A stretch of 64,000 bases of DNA, taken from NCBI RefSeq assembly GCF_026240905.1, contig NZ_JAPEVI010000001.1, forward strand, positions 62,001 to 126,000, given 5' to 3'. Each line of letters opens with the position of its first letter. Position 1 is the first letter of the stretch. Below the pieces are notes generated by a model, which was not told the DNA's origin, did no database searches, and saw only the letters and a list, made by a program, of their open reading frames with translations. Shown one piece after another: positions 62,970-64,000 of the stretch. Position numbers and translations under genes: made by a program. This stretch comes from Roseibium salinum. GTDB lineage: Bacteria; Pseudomonadota; Alphaproteobacteria; Rhizobiales; Stappiaceae.

Positions 62970-64000
62970 ATGAAGCCAAACCTGCGCCCTACCAGAATTT
63001 CAAAACATGCTGCTGAATTTGCCGGAGCTGCCTCGAAATCAATCGCCAAGCAAGCCGCACAACAAAGCAGTGGCGCCGCATCCATGGCGACGAAAGTGGC
63101 AAGCGCAGCCTCCAACGCATTTGAAAAAGCAGGGGGCGCTGCGTCCAAGGCAGGCGGGGCGGCGAAAACGGCCGGAGGCCCAGGCTCCCCATTGACACCG
63201 GCCTGGAACAACGACATCGCCAAGACTATCGGCAAGGCAGGCGGGACGGGCAAAAAGAGCAGTGTCGGTGCGGCCCAGGCCGAAAACTGGATGGCAGTTG
63301 AACTCATGAGCAGCTTGGCAGGTGGCGGCGGCAGCAGCCAGCCCGCGTTCACGGCTGCGGACGAAACCGCTGTGATCGAGGCCATCAAACCCGCAATAAA
63401 GTCCGCAGTCGACCTTTGGAAGTCGACCGCGCATTTCACGGACCTGAAAATCATGGCGGTCAGCGCGATTGGAACGCCCGGCTGCCTCGATGGTATGTCG
63501 CTTGAACCGCATATCCGCAGCCACGCGAAAATCCAGGCTTTGACTGGTCCTGCACGAGAGATGGCCAACGGCATTGCAGAGGCTTTCTCCGACAGTTTCT
63601 ATCTGTGGCAGGATGCCGTCACTGTGCCGGGATTGCCCTGGTATCCCGCTTTTGCCGCGTACCCGGGACCTGCTGCACCACCCATGCCGAATGTCCCCGC
63701 GCCGCTTGTTACCTGTGTCTCGAGCAAGTCGTCCAAACTCGTGCTTCCCTCGGAACTGGCCAGTACGATCACACAGGCACTGCCAGCCTCCCTGAGCAGC
63801 AAGACAGACTTCATAAACCGGGTTGCTGGAGGACTGGCCATCAGCGCTACCACCTGGCTGGCCTCGGCCCAGGTCATGCTTGTTATGGGGTTCGGGCCGG
63901 TTCCCTCCTTCGCGCCTCCCTACGTGCCGGTCGGCCCGGTTATCAATGGCACAAACATTGCCGCCCCGGGCCACCTTGCAACAGCGCCTCAGTTCAATCC
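62970..64000 (+). CDS. Unrecognised Ala/Gly-rich protein (C-terminus beyond window)
   Basis: At least 343 residues. AAGGAG lies 9 bases before the ATG. The N-terminal ~65 residues are a low-complexity Ala/Gly/Ser/Lys stretch (FAGAASKSIAKQAAQQ, EKAGGAASKAGGAAKTAGG). A folded part follows with TPGCLDGMSLEPHIRSHAK, VPGLPWYPAFAAYPGPAAPP and FAPPYVPVGPVING, which are rich in aromatic and proline residues. There is no export signal. I cannot name the family. Its position right after a radical SAM gene makes it a possible substrate or partner. Confidence 0.8.
   Translation, partial: MKPNLRPTRISKHAAEFAGAASKSIAKQAAQQSSGAASMATKVASAASNAFEKAGGAASKAGGAAKTAGGPGSPLTPAWNNDIAKTIGKAGGTGKKSSVGAAQAENWMAVELMSSLAGGGGSSQPAFTAADETAVIEAIKPAIKSAVDLWKSTAHFTDLKIMAVSAIGTPGCLDGMSLEPHIRSHAKIQALTGPAREMANGIAEAFSDSFYLWQDAVTVPGLPWYPAFAAYPGPAAPPMPNVPAPLVTCVSSKSSKLVLPSELASTITQALPASLSSKTDFINRVAGGLAISATTWLASAQVMLVMGFGPVPSFAPPYVPVGPVINGTNIAAPGHLATAPQFN

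Noticed and set aside
1..64000. tRNA, rRNA, riboswitch and phage integrase genes
   Set aside because: I looked for cloverleaf-like ends, conserved rRNA blocks and integrase motifs and saw none. Short RNAs cannot be excluded by eye.

Overview
The window looks like part of an alphaproteobacterial chromosome, most likely Hyphomicrobiales (Rhizobiales). It is GC-rich by eye and dense with ABC and TRAP importers for organic solutes. It carries GntR/FCD, TetR, LysR and ArsR regulators, an ArsR-SRPBCC pair, CcdAB and Xre-RES toxin-antitoxin modules, and a type I secretion locus with large acidic substrates. This assignment rests on gene content only. No rRNA, tRNA, integrase or CRISPR array was seen.

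Layout. (1) 1-20.2 kb is a sugar or sugar-acid catabolic region. It holds the start of a family 5 solute-binding protein (edge), a frameshifted uronate-dehydrogenase-like gene, and an aldose-epimerase-like gene. A leftward operon follows (Tm-1-like protein, TIM-barrel protein, cupin, M24 peptidase-like, DJ-1/PfpI, sugar isomerase-like) with a divergent TetR gene. Next is a complete carbohydrate-type ABC importer (binding protein, two permeases, a 70-residue membrane protein, two ATPases). A second leftward operon (isomerase-like, enolase-superfamily, GntR/FCD, 2-hydroxyacid dehydrogenase) is divergent from another isomerase-like gene. Three TGGTNNNACCA palindromes lie upstream of the importer and in the divergent promoter region, and suggest one GntR regulon. 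(2) 20.3-34.6 kb holds an EamA relic, a type I secretion adaptor and ATPase, a giant repeat protein with an internal frameshift, an AT-rich gap, a LuxR-type regulator, and a 1350-residue serralysin-like metalloprotease with cadherin-like repeats. (3) 34.6-39 kb is accessory: CcdAB, an extra ClpP, ArsR-SRPBCC, Xre-RES and a WGR protein. (4) 39-44.9 kb holds a TauE/SafE permease, an NMT1/SsuA-type ABC importer, a frameshifted amidohydrolase and a divergent LysR gene. (5) 45-56.2 kb, after a decayed IS91-like scrap, is an aromatic or N-heterocycle degradation-like cluster. It has a TAXI-TRAP importer, a molybdenum hydroxylase with its 2Fe-2S subunit, a binding protein without a signal peptide, a cupin, a TauE/SafE permease, a GST-like isomerase, a GntR/FCD regulator and an FAH-family hydrolase. 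A shared 19-base operator-like sequence occurs at two promoters, with a weaker copy at a third. (6) 56.2-61.6 kb has two stretches of gene fragments (uronate dehydrogenase, old yellow enzyme, dienelactone hydrolase, SRPBCC, an internally deleted IS6-family element). They flank an intact six-haem cytochrome with a P460-like N-terminus. (7) 61.6-64 kb has a B12-binding-type radical SAM protein followed by an unrecognised Ala/Gly-rich protein that runs off the end.

Three genes (uronate dehydrogenase, repeat protein, amidohydrolase) are interrupted by single frameshifts. These may be real or sequence errors. The best candidates for something undescribed are the six-haem P460-like protein, the radical SAM plus Ala-rich pair at the right edge, the Tm-1/TIM-barrel operon, and the molybdenum-hydroxylase cluster with its conserved operator.
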